Notes: a model not told the origin generated them from the sequence alone. 64,000 nucleotides of DNA from Vanessa cardui (GCF_905220365.1 NC_061140.1:12402501-12466500); one strand, 5' to 3'; positions 1 to 10,945 are shown, numbered from the stretch's first letter. Translations and numbers: made by a program.

Positions 1-157
1 AATGTGCCACCAATCTTGGGAACTAAGATGTTATGTCCCTTGTGCCTGTAGTTACACTGGCTCACTTACCCTTAAAACCGGAACACAACAATACTAAGTA
101 CTTTTATTTGGCGGTAGAATAACTGATGAGTGGTTGGTATCTACCCAGACTGGCTTA
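1..157 (-). repeat. family A repeat, partial (cut by window edge)
   Basis: Carries the antisense family landmarks: 'gccaccaatcttggg', 'cactggctcac', 'ccggaacacaacaatac', 'ggcggtagaataactgatgag' and 'ctacccagac'. The 3' part of the element lies outside the window. Confidence 0.85.
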
Positions 158-606
158 ATACTATAATCGTATATAACGTATACTATATAATTATTATGTA
201 CAAATTAATACTTCCGAACATATATTTGCACTCGGAAAAGATATGAAAATAGATAGGGACCGCGTAGCATGTCTATTCTCGGGCAGAAATAACCCATCAA
301 ATATTAATAGGGTATCTTCGTTAACTAGCTCCGGGCTAAAAGTCAGTAATTACAGGGCTGTTTGCTACTGGTACCTATCGAGCTATTACGAGCTCAAATA
401 TTTATTCCAATTCCCTACGCTGAGAGCTGACTAGTTTGCAGGCTTGTTACTTTTTTAAAGTTTGTTTCGTAAACATGGTTAGGGAATTTTCAATTGTATT
501 TTCATTTTTAACCATTAGCGAAGCGTTTTTTTTTAATACGCGGGTTCAGTCTTTTTGATAATTAAGGTCATTAATAAGTACTGTTATAAACGATTTATAT
601 ATTTTA
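158..606. other. AT-rich stretch, nothing recognised
   Basis: A 63-codon ORF at 243-434 has no recognisable domain and is treated as chance. Confidence 0.5.
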
Positions 607-882
607 CTAGCAAACACCGTGGCTTCGCACGGTTGCAATACTGGTATGCACTAAATATACAACATAATTTGTTTACTTACGACATCACATTAGAAACTAC
701 TAAAATTACATATATATCAGTGTTTCTTTACTATATTGTCCACGTATTATATGCAAAAATCTTTTTCTCGAATCACTTTATCTATTATAAAACTGCATCC
801 AAAACCGATGCATGATTTTAAAGATCTAAACACACATAGGGACAGACAGCAGTAAGCGACTTTGTTTTATACTATGTAATGA
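607..882 (-). mobile_element. Lep1-type Helitron, long form (family B)
   Basis: Non-autonomous rolling-circle element with no ORF of its own. Read on the minus strand it starts TCATTACATAG next to an A and ends CTAG followed by T, the termini expected of Helitrons (TC...CTRR, A/T target). The plus strand shows 'ctagc', the 'ggcttcgcacggttgcaata' module, 'gacatcacattagaaact', 'atcactttatctatt' and 'agcgactttgttttata'. Assignment to the Lep1 group is from memory of lepidopteran elements. Confidence 0.8.
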
Positions 883-1008
883 TAACACAATGTATAGTGC
901 TTCCCGATATAAAATTTATTTCAAATCTATGAAAGTATAAAATTTGATTTATGCATCGAAATGTCAATTAATTAAGACCAATATGAATAAAGTATATTTT
1001 AAAAGAAA

Positions 1009-1150
1009 CTAGTTGTCGCTCACGGCTTTGCTGCAGTTGTAAGTTCAAGCTAACTTAATAACAAATTTTATCAAATTCAGTTAAGTCGTGTGGTGAAAGA
1101 GCAAGAAACAGGCAGGGAGACAGAATTATTTTTTAACATTAGATATTTTT
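1009..1150 (-). mobile_element. Lep1-type Helitron, short form (family C), decayed
   Basis: Starts 'ctagttgtcgctcacggctttgct' in split form on plus; the middle 'aggcaaaaaagtag' block is lost. The 'caaattttatcaaattcagtt' region and the 'gtgaaagagcaa...caggcagg' region remain. The 5' end (plus right side) is indistinct. Confidence 0.6.
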
Positions 1151-1574
1151 AAGATTTAATATTGAATAGCTAAAATGGTCCAGGAGAGAATACACGTGTA
1201 TTATAATCGTCAATTATGGTATCATTTGGAGGTAAGCATTGCTAAGTTTTCTGTTGTTTAGTTAATATAATTTATAACGTGCTCAATCATGTAAGAAATC
1301 CTTAGGAAACCTACATGTACATATATCAAATCCGCCTTCTTGATAATATACCATTGTCGAGGCATCGTTAAATACTATTACTGACGAGTAGTTAATTTAT
1401 AGTTATAACTAGTTTTAATTTTAAATAATATTTTTACTTTAGGCGATTATTGTAAAGTTACTTTATTGTAACGAATTATATTTTGTAAAAATAAAAGAAT
1501 AAGTAAAAGAAAGATCGGGTGTACGGAACGGTAATGTGAAACAATGAAAGTGAATGCAATAATTAATGATTAAA
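1151..1574. other. AT-rich stretch, nothing recognised
   Basis: No ORF, repeat family or structured element was seen. Confidence 0.5.
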
Positions 1575-1803
1575 GTAAGCAGTATCTTTTTTTATTTTAT
1601 ATGTTGGCGGACGAGCATATTATATTATAATTATATAATAATTATAATATTATAACTAAGATGTTATGTCCCTTGTGCCTGTAGTTACACTCACCCTTCA
1701 AACCGGAACACAACAATACTGAGTACTGTTGTTTGGCGGTAGAATAACTGATGTGGGTGGTACCTACCCAGACGGGCTAGCACAAAGCCCTGCCACCAAG
1801 TAC
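1575..1803 (-). repeat. family A repeat with internal AT-palindrome replacement
   Basis: The left part keeps 'atgttggcggacgagcatat' (the 3' tail of the element) and the right part keeps 'aactaagatgttatgtccc' through 'ccaccaagta'. The intervening block seen in other copies (gggccacctgatgg...ccaaccttggg) is missing and an AT-only segment sits in its place. Confidence 0.85.
1619..1655. repeat. AT-only hairpin inside the family A copy
   Basis: Perfect 13-bp arms (atattataattat at 1622-1634, its complement at 1638-1650) with a 3-nt loop 'ata'. Confidence 0.8.
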
Positions 1804-2856
1804 AACGAATTAACTCTCTGGTCGTTTTGTATTAACGGGAATTTGTATTCGCTTTTTTTGCATTAGTTTAATGTACCGTGCGCTCCATCTGGCTTTTGTT
1901 TTATGATATATTTAATAGTGAAGTAAAATATTTCTAAGTACTTTTTTATTAATTATAAATGTAAGCAATTGTAATACGTACGTACGTAAGTAATGACCAG
2001 TTTTGATACAATTATGATTAAGTTCCAGGTGTCTGCGTAGGCGTCAGCATAATCCGAGCTGAATCATTGGTCATTATCTGACTTGCGCAAGAGTCTCGCG
2101 TCATACTACGGAAACTACATTACGCTCAGTGATATAAACTTTAACCTTGAATCAATTAAATAAATATTTTAATGAAAACAAATATAGAAACTCTTTGGAT
2201 TAACGATTTTGTACTTAAAAATAAATTATACTTTAAATTTATTTTAAATAATATATATTTGTTAATTTCTCAAGTTATTACAATATTTATATGTTATGAA
2301 TATATTTACGGATGTATTAAATTTAAGTAACTTTATATGTATTAAACATTTATTTATACATGAATGAATATTTATTTTTATTTTATTAATATGTGTAAAT
2401 TATGTATTATTACATATTCGTAATTTAAAATAATTGACAGCCTATATTTATTTAACAACGAGTCCTGTGCCGAAAAGTTACCCAGAAGAGATTGCTGCTT
2501 TATGAATTTTTTTATAAATTCCAATTAAAAATAAAGTTTTAAGTATAAGTGTGCAATAAAGAATAAATAAACAAAATAAAAACCTGATGCATTTACTTAT
2601 CTAATTGACTATTTGTGAATGTACTTATACACGGAAGCAATTAATTAGATATACTGATTATAATATGCCATATAACCATATAACATATGTACTGTGTATT
2701 ACCATAAATGAAAAGGTTCCCAGATAAGCCTTAAAAGCCTTAAAAACCTTACTGTTCAAAGTTTATGCGGACAAAATCGTGATCATCTCAAATCTAGTAA
2801 ATATCAATCTCACTCCTTATACTAGATATATTGGTTCCTATTACATACTAGTCTTT
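1804..2856. other. unassigned, mostly AT-rich
   Basis: A GC-richer patch at about 2025-2140 (gtctgcgtaggcgtcagc, ttgcgcaagagtctcgcg) stands out against very AT-rich flanks. No frame in it is long enough to call coding; it could be a conserved non-coding element or unrecognised repeat. Confidence 0.4.
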
Positions 2857-3095
2857 CATACCTGTTGACTTCCAATCAGGCTATATTAATTTAAATAATT
2901 GTATTTAACTAACATGACTTTGTATTTTTTAAATGTTAAAAAAGAGTAACTACTGAGTTTCTTGCCGGTTCTTCTCGGTAGAATCTACTTTCCGAACCCG
3001 TGGTAGCTTCACTTAATTGTAAAATGACGATTCAAAAGTGACTGTAAAACTATTAGAGTAAAGTTAATTTTGATTTGATTTAATACCAACGGATA
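2857..3095 (+). repeat. family E repeat ((TTTGAT)-tailed)
   Basis: The sense strand reads 'gttgacttccaatcaggc', 'tttcttgccggttcttctcgg', 'tagaatctactttccgaac', 'agcttcacttaattg', 'gattcaaaagtg', then an AT-rich end 'attttgatttgattt'. A short-word 3' tail and variable 5' ends suggest a LINE 3' end or a LINE-mobilised repeat. It is common in Lepidoptera but I cannot name its parent element. Confidence 0.75.
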
Positions 3096-3202
3096 ATACG
3101 GATGGAATTCACTCAATCTTACTCCCCCATTAAAACTGAATTTGAAGAGTGAGAGATCTCATGATGAACATCAGTGGTATTTCTCTCGCATAAATATAAT
3201 AC

Positions 3203-3262
3203 GCTGAGTGAGTGATACCTACCCAGACAAGCTGGCATAGTCCTACCACCAAGTATATAAAT
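3203..3262 (-). repeat. family A fragment
   Basis: Only the 5' end of the element is left: 'gatacctacccagac' and 'cctaccaccaagtata'. Confidence 0.65.
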
Positions 3263-3334
3263 AATATAAAAAATTGGTATAAGAATAAAGTTCACCAATT
3301 CCTTAAAGATGACTATGGTATCAATATATTAAAT

Positions 3335-3958
3335 TTTTTAGGGTTCCGTACTCTAAATAATACAACATTGATCAGATCGTTTGATAATTCGATATGTCAT
3401 TTATCTGTCATTCTGTCCGTCAAGACACTTTCTTAGGAATGAGTCAAAGTAAAAAGTCGATATTAATACGACATACTGAAATCTGTAGTCACTTAGAGTT
3501 ACGAAATAATCATATCACTAATTCTACGCAATCAAAAGATATGGCCTCTTAAGTTGCTTTCCGCACACGTTCGCAAATGAATTAACCTTTACAGTAATTC
3601 CCGTTTACAGAAAATCAATAAATTTGATGAGAAGAAATATCTTATACTAGCCACCCGACCCGGCTTCCCACGGGCAAGGCTGATACTAAATATACTACAA
3701 TTTTTTTCTTGTGTATACCATATTGTCCATGTTTTATATACAAAAACCTTCCTCTCGAATCACTCTATCTGTTAAAAAAACCGCATCAAAATCCGTTGCG
3801 AAATTTTAAAGATCTGAGCATACATAGGGACAGCGGTAAGCGACTTTGTTTTGTAATAATGATTCTGTAATGATAAAATCGTTTTTTTTTTTGTTTCATC
3901 ATCTGTATGGTTGTACGGAACTCTCAGTGCGAGCTGAATCACACTTACCATATGTAAC
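3335..3958 (+). repeat. family H repeat ('gggttccgta' element), split by a Helitron
   Basis: The left end 'tttttagggttccgtactc', followed by 'tatctgtcattctgtccgtca', is the well-known lepidopteran opening of this repeat. The matching right end 'tgtacggaactctcagtgcg' and 'gaatcacactt' lies at 3913-3950. The Helitron at 3647-3873 separates the halves. The transposition class of family H is unknown to me. Confidence 0.55.
3647..3873 (-). mobile_element. Lep1-type Helitron (family B), nested in family H
   Basis: Plus strand runs 'ctagccacccgacccggctt' to 'tctgtaatga' followed by T, so both termini fit. It lacks the 'tttacgacatcacattag' block and reads through to 'catattgtccatg'. Confidence 0.8.
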
Positions 3959-4057
3959 TTTTGAGACACAATACAAAGTTAACAGGGATCCACTTTTCTC
4001 AGTCGTACTAGATTAAACTTAGTATTTATAATATTACCTTTCACAGTTAAAAGCTAA

Positions 4058-4252
4058 GGTAAAGTTTTGAAAGATACTTTCATAGCGAAACCAATTAGTG
4101 AAGCCTTAACAAGAAACTGCGCAGATCCGACCCACTTCTTCGTCGGAACTGATAACTTACCATACGTGACGATAAACGAATACGCTTCGGTACCGTTACC
4201 GTACAAGATAAAGGTGGTAGCGATAATACCATTATCAAATTTTGAAGTATAG
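4058..4252 (+). CDS. coding-like ORF, unknown product
   Basis: 64 sense codons plus stop, open from just after an in-frame TAA; no ATG start, so if real it would be an exon or a fragment. Codons follow a clear RNY pattern and GC content is above the surroundings. The peptide is mixed and globular-looking (includes ADPTHFFVGTDNLPYV). An AG dinucleotide precedes it (cctttcacag upstream, ctaag immediately before), and GTATGT follows the stop. I do not recognise the family. A 71-codon antisense ORF overlaps it and is probably a shadow. It could be a decayed transposon piece or a short host exon. Confidence 0.3.
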   Translation, partial: GKVLKDTFIAKPISEALTRNCADPTHFFVGTDNLPYVTINEYASVPLPYKIKVVAIIPLSNFEV

Positions 4253-4984
4253 GTATGTAATTTTTTCACTGGTATAAAACTACATTGTTCTCAAATGCTG
4301 TTTTGATATAAGATTAAGAGTCGTTCGGGACCGCTGGACTGTATTTTAAATTCAAATTACCAATGAAAATGCAATTACCAATAAAAAACACAACACAAAA
4401 AAAATATTTTTTTCCCTCTAGGTTTTTCACATATGCGCTAATTTCAGAAATTACTGTTTTTCTTTTGTGATTTTTACAGGTATATTGAATTCAAATTGGG
4501 GTTATATTACTGATATATTAATTGAAACAGAACGGCAGTTAAGTCGTCAATTAAAGAAACAGGGCTGCCTTATCAAAGACATCTTCAAATAAGAGCAGCA
4601 TGCATTCACCAGCTAGTATAAATTAGTATTTTTCACCATAAGTCTAATTGGTCCACACAAAACCTCAAAATTAATACAGTACCCAAAAGTGAGATACATT
4701 GACCCGTCAACTTGGCTCAACTCACCGCTGTGAACAATGTACTTGTATGTATGTTACGAAATTAATAGTAACACTGTATGAGCTAGTATTAGTCATAGTA
4801 ACCAGCACTCATACGAACTAGTTATATATTATGTGTGCAAAAAAAACTGCAATATTATTTTAATGAAACTTATTTGTTTGGGATAAGAAAAATCTTTCAA
4901 GGCTAATTTTGACTAAGTAAAACTTTTCCAATTTTTTTTCTATAATATTCACATTTTTTCTATGTGTGAATTATCCATGTTAAC
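4253..4984. other. unassigned AT-rich stretch
   Basis: No repeat or coding signal recognised. Confidence 0.4.
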
Positions 4985-5110
4985 CCACTGGATAGAGCAT
5001 ATGGATTTTTATCAATGGCTTAAATCCAAGCAAGCACTATTGAGTTACACTGTGTTCACTGACCTACATTTGGGCACGTTTGGAAGACCAAATCTCCTTA
5101 CTTTTCAACT
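4985..5110 (+). repeat. SINE D, strongly decayed 5' part
   Basis: 'taacccactggatagagcat', 'ggcttaaatccaagcaagca' and 'ctattgagtt' line up with the A-box, B-box and 'caagcaccgctgaatt' region of SINE D. The rest is unrecognisable. Confidence 0.45.
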
Positions 5111-6316
5111 ATAATTGAGGATCAGTCACGTGAAAAAGACATTCGTAGAAAATGTCAAAATGTCGTCAATATTCCGTTCTAAATACTTGTAATTATCGAG
5201 GATTTTTCTCAAAATTGGTACGAAGACAAATCGTTTATGAAAATACCTTCATCTACATCGTCCATAACTTAGGCCGTACAATGTTAATTTGCAGCTAATA
5301 ATAAAATTAGAGTTAGGTCTTACTATAATGGACTCCACGCCATTTCGCGTTAGGTCACTTGAAATGAGTCACAAGCGTTCCATGGTATTGCTTTTGTCCT
5401 AATGGTTGAACACGAATAAACGCTTTATTCGAAATCGTTTTAAATAAAATAAACTTAAAGTTGTATAATTCAAAGTTATGCTATAAAATAAAATGTGAAA
5501 AATCAGACGGGCAGTAGTCAGTTTCACTTTCAAAATGTCCAAGTTTTGCCGAAAGGGAAACTCACTCCTAAATCTTAATTATTATATCAAATAAATTTAA
5601 TTATGACATCACTCTGAGTTGTGTAACATCCCATATAACAAGAGTATGTCAAAACCCTGTAACATATCACAGCAAAATCTTATAATATACCTTCCACTAC
5701 GATAAAAAAAATCGGATGCATTAATTCTAGAGCGAAATTTTATATTTTGATTTTTCCTTAAAGAAGTACCTTTGATTTCGAAACATCGTATTTTTGATTT
5801 TTAACAATGAGATAAAATTTATGTAAAACTACAATATTCAAATTTAAAAAATTAATCACGTTAATAAAATACGTACACATTGATTAAATATTACGTAAAT
5901 TAATAAATATCATACAAAATAATATACTATATAAAAAAACAGAGGTTTTTTCAACGAATTCGAAAGTAAATTCAATACAGAACCTAAAACCATGCCTCGC
6001 GTGTAAAAATCCGATCTGAGCGGATTAGGAGAGATTTTGTAGGCGTTGCTACTGATTTTTTTTTTATGTTGTAGGGCGAGAGAACAAGATTATGTGTAAA
6101 AAGATTAATGACGGGATGGAAAATGTTGTGCAATTTATTCTTAAATATAAAATTAATCAGACAAATTGTGTAGTCTTACACTCTTTGAATACATATTATA
6201 TATTTGTATAAGTAAGTTTTTTAGATTACCAAAACGTAATCGAACTTTGTAATAAGTATTCTGAAAGTTCGATAAAACTGACATTCTGAATTGGTGGTAA
6301 CTTTATGATTCTACTG
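5111..6316. other. unassigned AT-rich stretch
   Basis: No convincing feature. A small GC-richer island at about 5993-6050 (cctcgcgtgtaaaaatccg) has no ORF. Confidence 0.4.
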
Positions 6317-6573
6317 TACATTATAATAATAAATATAAATATGAGACAACATCACATACATTACTCTGATCCCAATGTAAGTAGCTAAAACACTTGTGTT
6401 ATGGAAAATCAAGAGTAACGACGATACCACAAACACCCAGACCCAAGACAACATAGAAAACTAATGATAATGTATATCGACTCGGCCGGGAATCGAACCT
6501 GTGACCTCGGAATGGCATATCCATGAAAACCGGTGTACACACCACTCGACCATGGAGGTCGTCAATTACATTA
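6317..6573 (-). repeat. SINE F, near complete (tRNA-derived)
   Basis: On the minus strand the head is 'gacgacctccatggtcgag', with a B-box-like 'ggttcgattcccggccgag' (one small deletion), then a body with 'ttttctatgttgtcttgggt', 'tgtttgtggtatcgtcgtta', 'ttttccataacacaagtg' and 'gtagctacttacattggg', ending in an ATTT-rich tail. The tRNA-like head implies Pol III origin. 'tacatta' at 6317-6323 and 6567-6573 may be the target duplication. Confidence 0.8.
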
Positions 6574-6789
6574 CATTAGTAACTGAAGATTCAAAGGTGC
6601 TTGATTTTTATGATTATCCGAAATAAAACTTGTCCGCTTCAGAAACGAACCAAAAGCGTCAACTTTTCTTCAAATTTTTACATACATAACCATTTAAACA
6701 AATTTGAACTTGAAAATATGATCTAATTGCGAATGAAATAAATTTATCTTATTACTTACGACATAAAGTGCAAATTGGCTCATTGTTTT

Positions 6790-6905
6790 TGTCGTTAAAT
6801 TATACGCTTTAAATTTAGGACCTCCTTTTAAATTCCCTGTCGAGCTAGTAAAAGTTATTGGGTTTTCCGTCGACAAATACTAATAACTATAACAATAACA
6901 GCTTG
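6790..6905 (-). repeat. family G repeat, decayed
   Basis: Minus-strand 'gtcgacggaaaacccaataac', then 'ctcgacagggaattt' and 'aggaggtcct', align with the lepidopteran repeat that ends in a tRNA-like 'gaattgaacccgggacctcg' module. An open frame here ends at a GTAAGT and mimics an exon, but the repeat match explains the sequence better. Confidence 0.5.
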
Positions 6906-7079
6906 TAAATGTCTCACTGAAGGCCTAAGACCTCTTGTACTTTCGAGGAGAAAGTTCGGAGTTGATTCCACCACGCTATTCCAATGCGGATTAATGGGTA
7001 CATAAAGCAGAATATCCTGGAAATTATAAATTATATATATGAAGGTTTTTTCACGATCTTTTTCCCTCACCACCGAACA

Positions 7080-7325
7080 AGATCAAAATTAAATATACTT
7101 AATTCAAGAAGGCTTTTACAAGCACTTTTGAATCGTCATTTAACAACTATATTTAGTGAAGCTACTATCGGTTCGGAAAGTAGATTCCACCGAGAAGAAC
7201 CATCAAGAAACTCAGTCTTTACTCTATTTCAATATATAAAAATACAGTCATATTAGTTAAATACAATTATATATACATGTATGTAATACATATATCCTGT
7301 CTAGAAGTTAAGACAATAATTATAA
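7080..7325 (-). repeat. family E repeat
   Basis: Antisense landmarks 'caagaaggcttttacaagca', 'tttgaatcgtcatttaacaa', 'cggttcggaaagtagatt', 'gagaagaacc' and 'tatcctgtctagaagtt' in order. Confidence 0.8.
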
Positions 7326-7707
7326 ACAGAAGTAAATTGATTTAATCGATTAAGAGGTAGAACACCCAATCTATACCATTTTGACGAATAATTGAAATTT
7401 GGAAATTTGTAGTACTTACAACCATTTCTTATGATGTACCTTCAAAATTTTATTTTCTCTACATATTAGTCGTTGTAAATGAATTTTAATAAATCATTTT
7501 TTCTCTAAGCCGATTGAGCTGAAATCTGTTCAGATTTTGGCGCAATTACTTTTACATATTATAATAAATTTTATTCATTTTAGCTTATGAATAAATCTTA
7601 CGAGACTTTTTTTAAATTGGTTATTATCATTTTCTTAAAGATGTTCTCTTAGAAAATAAATCTCTTTCATATTACATATATCTACATATATTATGGCTAA
7701 TAGTTTA
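7326..7707. other. unassigned AT-rich stretch
   Basis: Nothing recognised. Confidence 0.4.
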
Positions 7708-7966
7708 CTAGCGCGCCGCCCGGCTTCGCACAGGTGCAATATTGATACTAAATATACTACATAATTTGTTTATTTACGACATCGCATTAGAAATGTCTAA
7801 AATTATCAGTGTTTCTTTACTATATTGCCCATGTATTATACACAAAAACCTTTCTCACGAATCACTTTATCTAGTAAAAAAAAGCCGCATCAAAATAGTT
7901 AAAGATTTATGCATACAATGGGGCATAGGTACAGAGAAAGCGACTTTATTTCATACTATGTAGTGA
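7708..7966 (-). mobile_element. Lep1-type Helitron (family B)
   Basis: Plus strand from 'ctagcgcgccgcccggcttc' to 'actatgtagtga'. The target A is kept at the CTAG end; the base after the GA end is A rather than the expected T. Confidence 0.8.
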
Positions 7967-8397
7967 AGCTTGGTCTTTTTAGAATTGATATTGTCTTATT
8001 TATACATAAAAGTTTTATTAAAAAAACTCGCATGAATTGCTAAACACATACACAAATTCCGCATCGGATATACCCGGAATTCTTTTATAAAACTAGCTAA
8101 ATTTTTCACGTCCCTATTCTTATAAATCTACAAACCAATGCTAGGTATAATGAATAAATAAACAATTCCAAACATGCTTTATACGACCACTCACTAACGT
8201 TACGTTGGAAAGTAAACTCAATAAATTATGCAGGACTTAGTCGCCGTAGCTTTTCACGCCGTTCGACTATAATTATGTATGAAAAAATAACACCGAAAAC
8301 ATCGTTATACGTAAATCAGGACGCTTTTTATAGACTTTAATATATTCTTATTGACTTATTTACTAATTTGACGTTTGAAATACTCTGATGGTAAGGT
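7967..8397. other. unassigned
   Basis: Nothing recognised. Confidence 0.4.
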
Positions 8398-8470
8398 TTA
8401 GAGACTGGGTAGCTACCCACTGATCAAATATTCTACTGAGTATTATTGTGATTCAATTTGAAGAGTGAGT
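8398..8470 (+). repeat. family A fragment
   Basis: 'actgggtagctacccactga', 'atattctactgagtattatt' and 'tttgaagagtgagtga' match the sense 5' half. It then runs directly into the LINE tail, so the two may be one chimeric insertion. Confidence 0.55.
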
Positions 8471-8640
8471 GACCACGGTGTGGAACCATCTTTCGCCGGT
8501 GGTTTTACCGAACTGATACGACTTGGAAACTTTCAAGAAAAGAGCGTAAGGAAAAGACCGGCAACACTCCTACAAGTCCCCTGGTGCTGCAGATGTCCAT
8601 GGGCGGTGGTAGTCACTTTCCACCAGGTGGTAAGTAACGT
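8464..8640 (+). mobile_element. Jockey-type LINE 3' end (truncated)
   Basis: 'gaaccatctttcgccggtgg', 'actgatacgacttgg', 'aagaccggcaacactcctac' and 'ctggtgctgcagatgtccat', then 'gggcggtggtagtcactttc', match the 3' region of the LINE at 50330-50985. It ends at 'caccaggtg' without the A-tail. Confidence 0.7.
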
Positions 8641-8699
8641 ACTTCAACCGAGTAGGCTTTATACTTTAAATCGTTCTTTAACATGATCATATTAATGTA

Positions 8700-8908
8700 G
8701 ATTGTATCGCATTGACGCTGTAAGAAATATTAACTATTCCTTACATCGTCAATGCGCCACCAACCTTGGGAACTTGTGCCTGTGGTTACACTGGCTCACT
8801 CACCCCTCAATCTGAAACACAACAATACGGCGTACTGTTGTTTAGCCGTAGAATATCTGATGAGTGGGTGGTACCCAGGCGGGCTTGCACAAAGTTCTAC
8901 CACCAAGT
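8700..8908 (-). repeat. family A repeat, 5' two-thirds
   Basis: Starts 'gacgctgtaagaaatatt' and ends 'ttctaccaccaagta'. The 'actaagatgttatgtcc' block is deleted ('gggaacttgtgcctg'). Confidence 0.8.
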
Positions 8909-9582
8909 AAATATACAATCATCGTATATCGTATATACCTCACGATGTTTACGTGGTAAGAAACTCATAAATTAATTATTAACATTAATTAATCATATGA
9001 AACTTCTGTACCCGGAATTGATCCCTTAATCTCCAGATTATAAAACAGGAGGCAGAAACACACGGAATATTAAAGTGAGGCAACAAAAGCGAAGACGGGA
9101 TTTAAAAGCGAATACTATTTCCCTTTACTTTTGAATGTAATTAATAATTAAGACAACACGTTATTATTACCGAAAAGACGCGGCGTTTCTCAATACCCAA
9201 AAACTGTATTCGCTTTTCAATTTGTATTCGCTTTTGATGTTCCTGGCTTTCGTTCCTCCTTTTGTTTGATGCTCAATCAACGATTAAGATCCATTTTGTT
9301 TAAAACAATTGGAACATAGGTCCATATATAATAAATTAATTTTTTTTTATAAGTTTCACTGAATTCGAAATTTGAAATGAAAATTGTAGTTGTTTTATTT
9401 TTTAGCCACACATTTACTCATTTAGAAAAATATTTCCTTGTTTCAAATGTATACTATTTTTCTTTGCATCTATCAGTTTATTGGTTTATAGGTTATTTTT
9501 TCAAAACATAATAGTTTTCATCGTGCAGTTACCGAGAAAATATAATAGACCTCAACGCAATCACTAGGGGTCATAAGAGCCT
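8909..9582. other. unassigned
   Basis: Two similar phrases, 'gcgaatactatttcccttt' and 'attcgcttttcaatttgtat', flank about 100 bp here; 'gtattcgctttt' also occurs at 1846. Nothing else was recognised. Confidence 0.35.
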
Positions 9583-9799
9583 ACAGTCTATCGTTGCGTT
9601 TATTAAATTCATTATTATTATTAATAATACTTAGCACCTAACCAACCCAGCCAAGCCACAGTCTTATCGTTGTGTTTGTTTAAGTTCATTATTATTACTA
9701 AATATTATAGTATTAATATTATAATAATATTAATATTATAATATTATAATTATAAATATTAATACTTAGCACTTTAACAACCCACACGGTGTCAAGCCA
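9583..9799. repeat. imperfect tandem duplication, two units
   Basis: Unit 1 (9583-9657) and unit 2 (9658-9799) both run 'acagtct(t)atcgttg.gttt', '(a)ttcattattatta', 'aatacttagcac', 'aacaaccca' or similar, and 'caagcc'. Unit 2 is longer because of an AT-only expansion. Confidence 0.7.
9709..9766. repeat. AT-only hairpin
   Basis: Arms 'agtattaatatt' (9709-9720) and 'aatattaatact' (9755-9766) are perfect 12-bp complements. The 34-nt loop is itself AT-only and self-complementary in part. Confidence 0.75.
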
Positions 9800-10599
9800 G
9801 TAAGACATCCCTAAAGTTGAAGTCCAAATAAATTGGGTAGCACCAAACGAAAGACTAAATGACACACTATCGTTCTCATGATGTAACATCCGTCCAAATC
9901 TTCCAAACTTGATCAATAGTATACCCGATATAGTTCAAAATATAAATACATCAAAACACCATCAACCCCGCCTCTTTGGTGTCGAAAATTAATCACCAAA
10001 AACATCGCATCGAAATTCTGTGATATGTAAATTTATATTTAGAGAAAGCTAAAACCAAAAATATACTAGTCATTAGTTTAATCATAGCTCAAAGGTATTA
10101 TAAAGGGTGATCGTTTTTCATGTATATTTTATTGGTTGATTTTGATTCCGTGTGTTTAATAAATGGTCTATGGAGATGTAATTGGTGCTTTATTGACAAC
10201 TAGTGCGGTGCCTGAGTGATGAGAGGGGGCGTTCCTTTAAGTCATACATCATATAAATGACTCTTTAGTATAGGAGCTAGTTATTAAGTCAGCAAATGCG
10301 AAGATATGGATTGAAATTCCAGATCGCGCACGTACAAATTCCATTTTTACGCAATGTTTCTCTGTGATGTTCCGATGATTTTAATTTTTTTCTTAAGTCA
10401 TTAATATTTCAATTTGTTTTACAGATCAAATGCAAAATCAACGAAACTCTAGAATCAGAGTGAAACTAAGCAAATAATTCTTATTGGGGAAAACTATCTG
10501 AATATACATTAGTCTGGAATAATCTTTGATCCGAAGACAAAACGGGTTCCGCTCAACTATAGGAAATTAACACGCGATTACATTAAATTTATCTATTAG
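9800..10599. other. unassigned
   Basis: No recognised repeat or coding signal. Confidence 0.4.
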
Positions 10600-10806
10600 T
10601 AGTAGTCGCTCGCGACTTCCCTCGAGTTTAAGAGTGCTAGGTTATCGAAGGCAAAAAAAGTAGTTGTCCTTTTTTGGAGTTCAAGTTTGCTTCGTACCAA
10701 ATTTCATACAGCCCATTCAAATTTGTTTCAGTGATTTGACCGTGAAAGAGCGGCAGACAGATAAACAAACAGAGTTACTTTGACATTTATAATATTATAC
10801 TATAGA
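10600..10806 (-). mobile_element. Lep1-type Helitron, short form (family C)
   Basis: Best overview of the short form. Plus strand: 'tagtcgctcgcgacttc', 'ggcaaaaaaagtagt', 'tttggagttcaagtttgctt', 'accaaatttcat', 'ttgaccgtgaaagagcggca', 'gacagataaacaaacagag', 'ttactttgacatttataata', ending 'tatagatt'. Read on the minus strand it begins TCTATA beside an A, as Helitrons do. Non-autonomous, no ORF. Confidence 0.75.
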
Positions 10807-10867
10807 TTAGAAAGAACATTCCTACAATGGATATAAACGTAATCCTATGGTTACAAGCTATTGCAAG

Positions 10868-10945
10868 GCTACAAGCCAGCTTGTTATGATCCATGTAATT
10901 ACACTGGCTTACACGTTTCGTATCGTAACACAACAATACAAAACG
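10868..10945 (-). repeat. family A, decayed fragment
   Basis: 'gtaattacactggcttacac' and 'cgtaacacaacaatac' only. Confidence 0.5.

Noticed and set aside
4054..4269. 71-codon minus-strand ORF overlapping 4058-4252.
   Set aside because: The plus frame has the clearer RNY pattern; the minus frame is the expected shadow.
6760..6879. Exon-like open frame of exactly 120 bp on the minus strand between an AG and a GTAAGT.
   Set aside because: The sequence aligns better with the family G repeat (aacccaataac and gggaatt modules), so the splice-like signals are probably coincidental.
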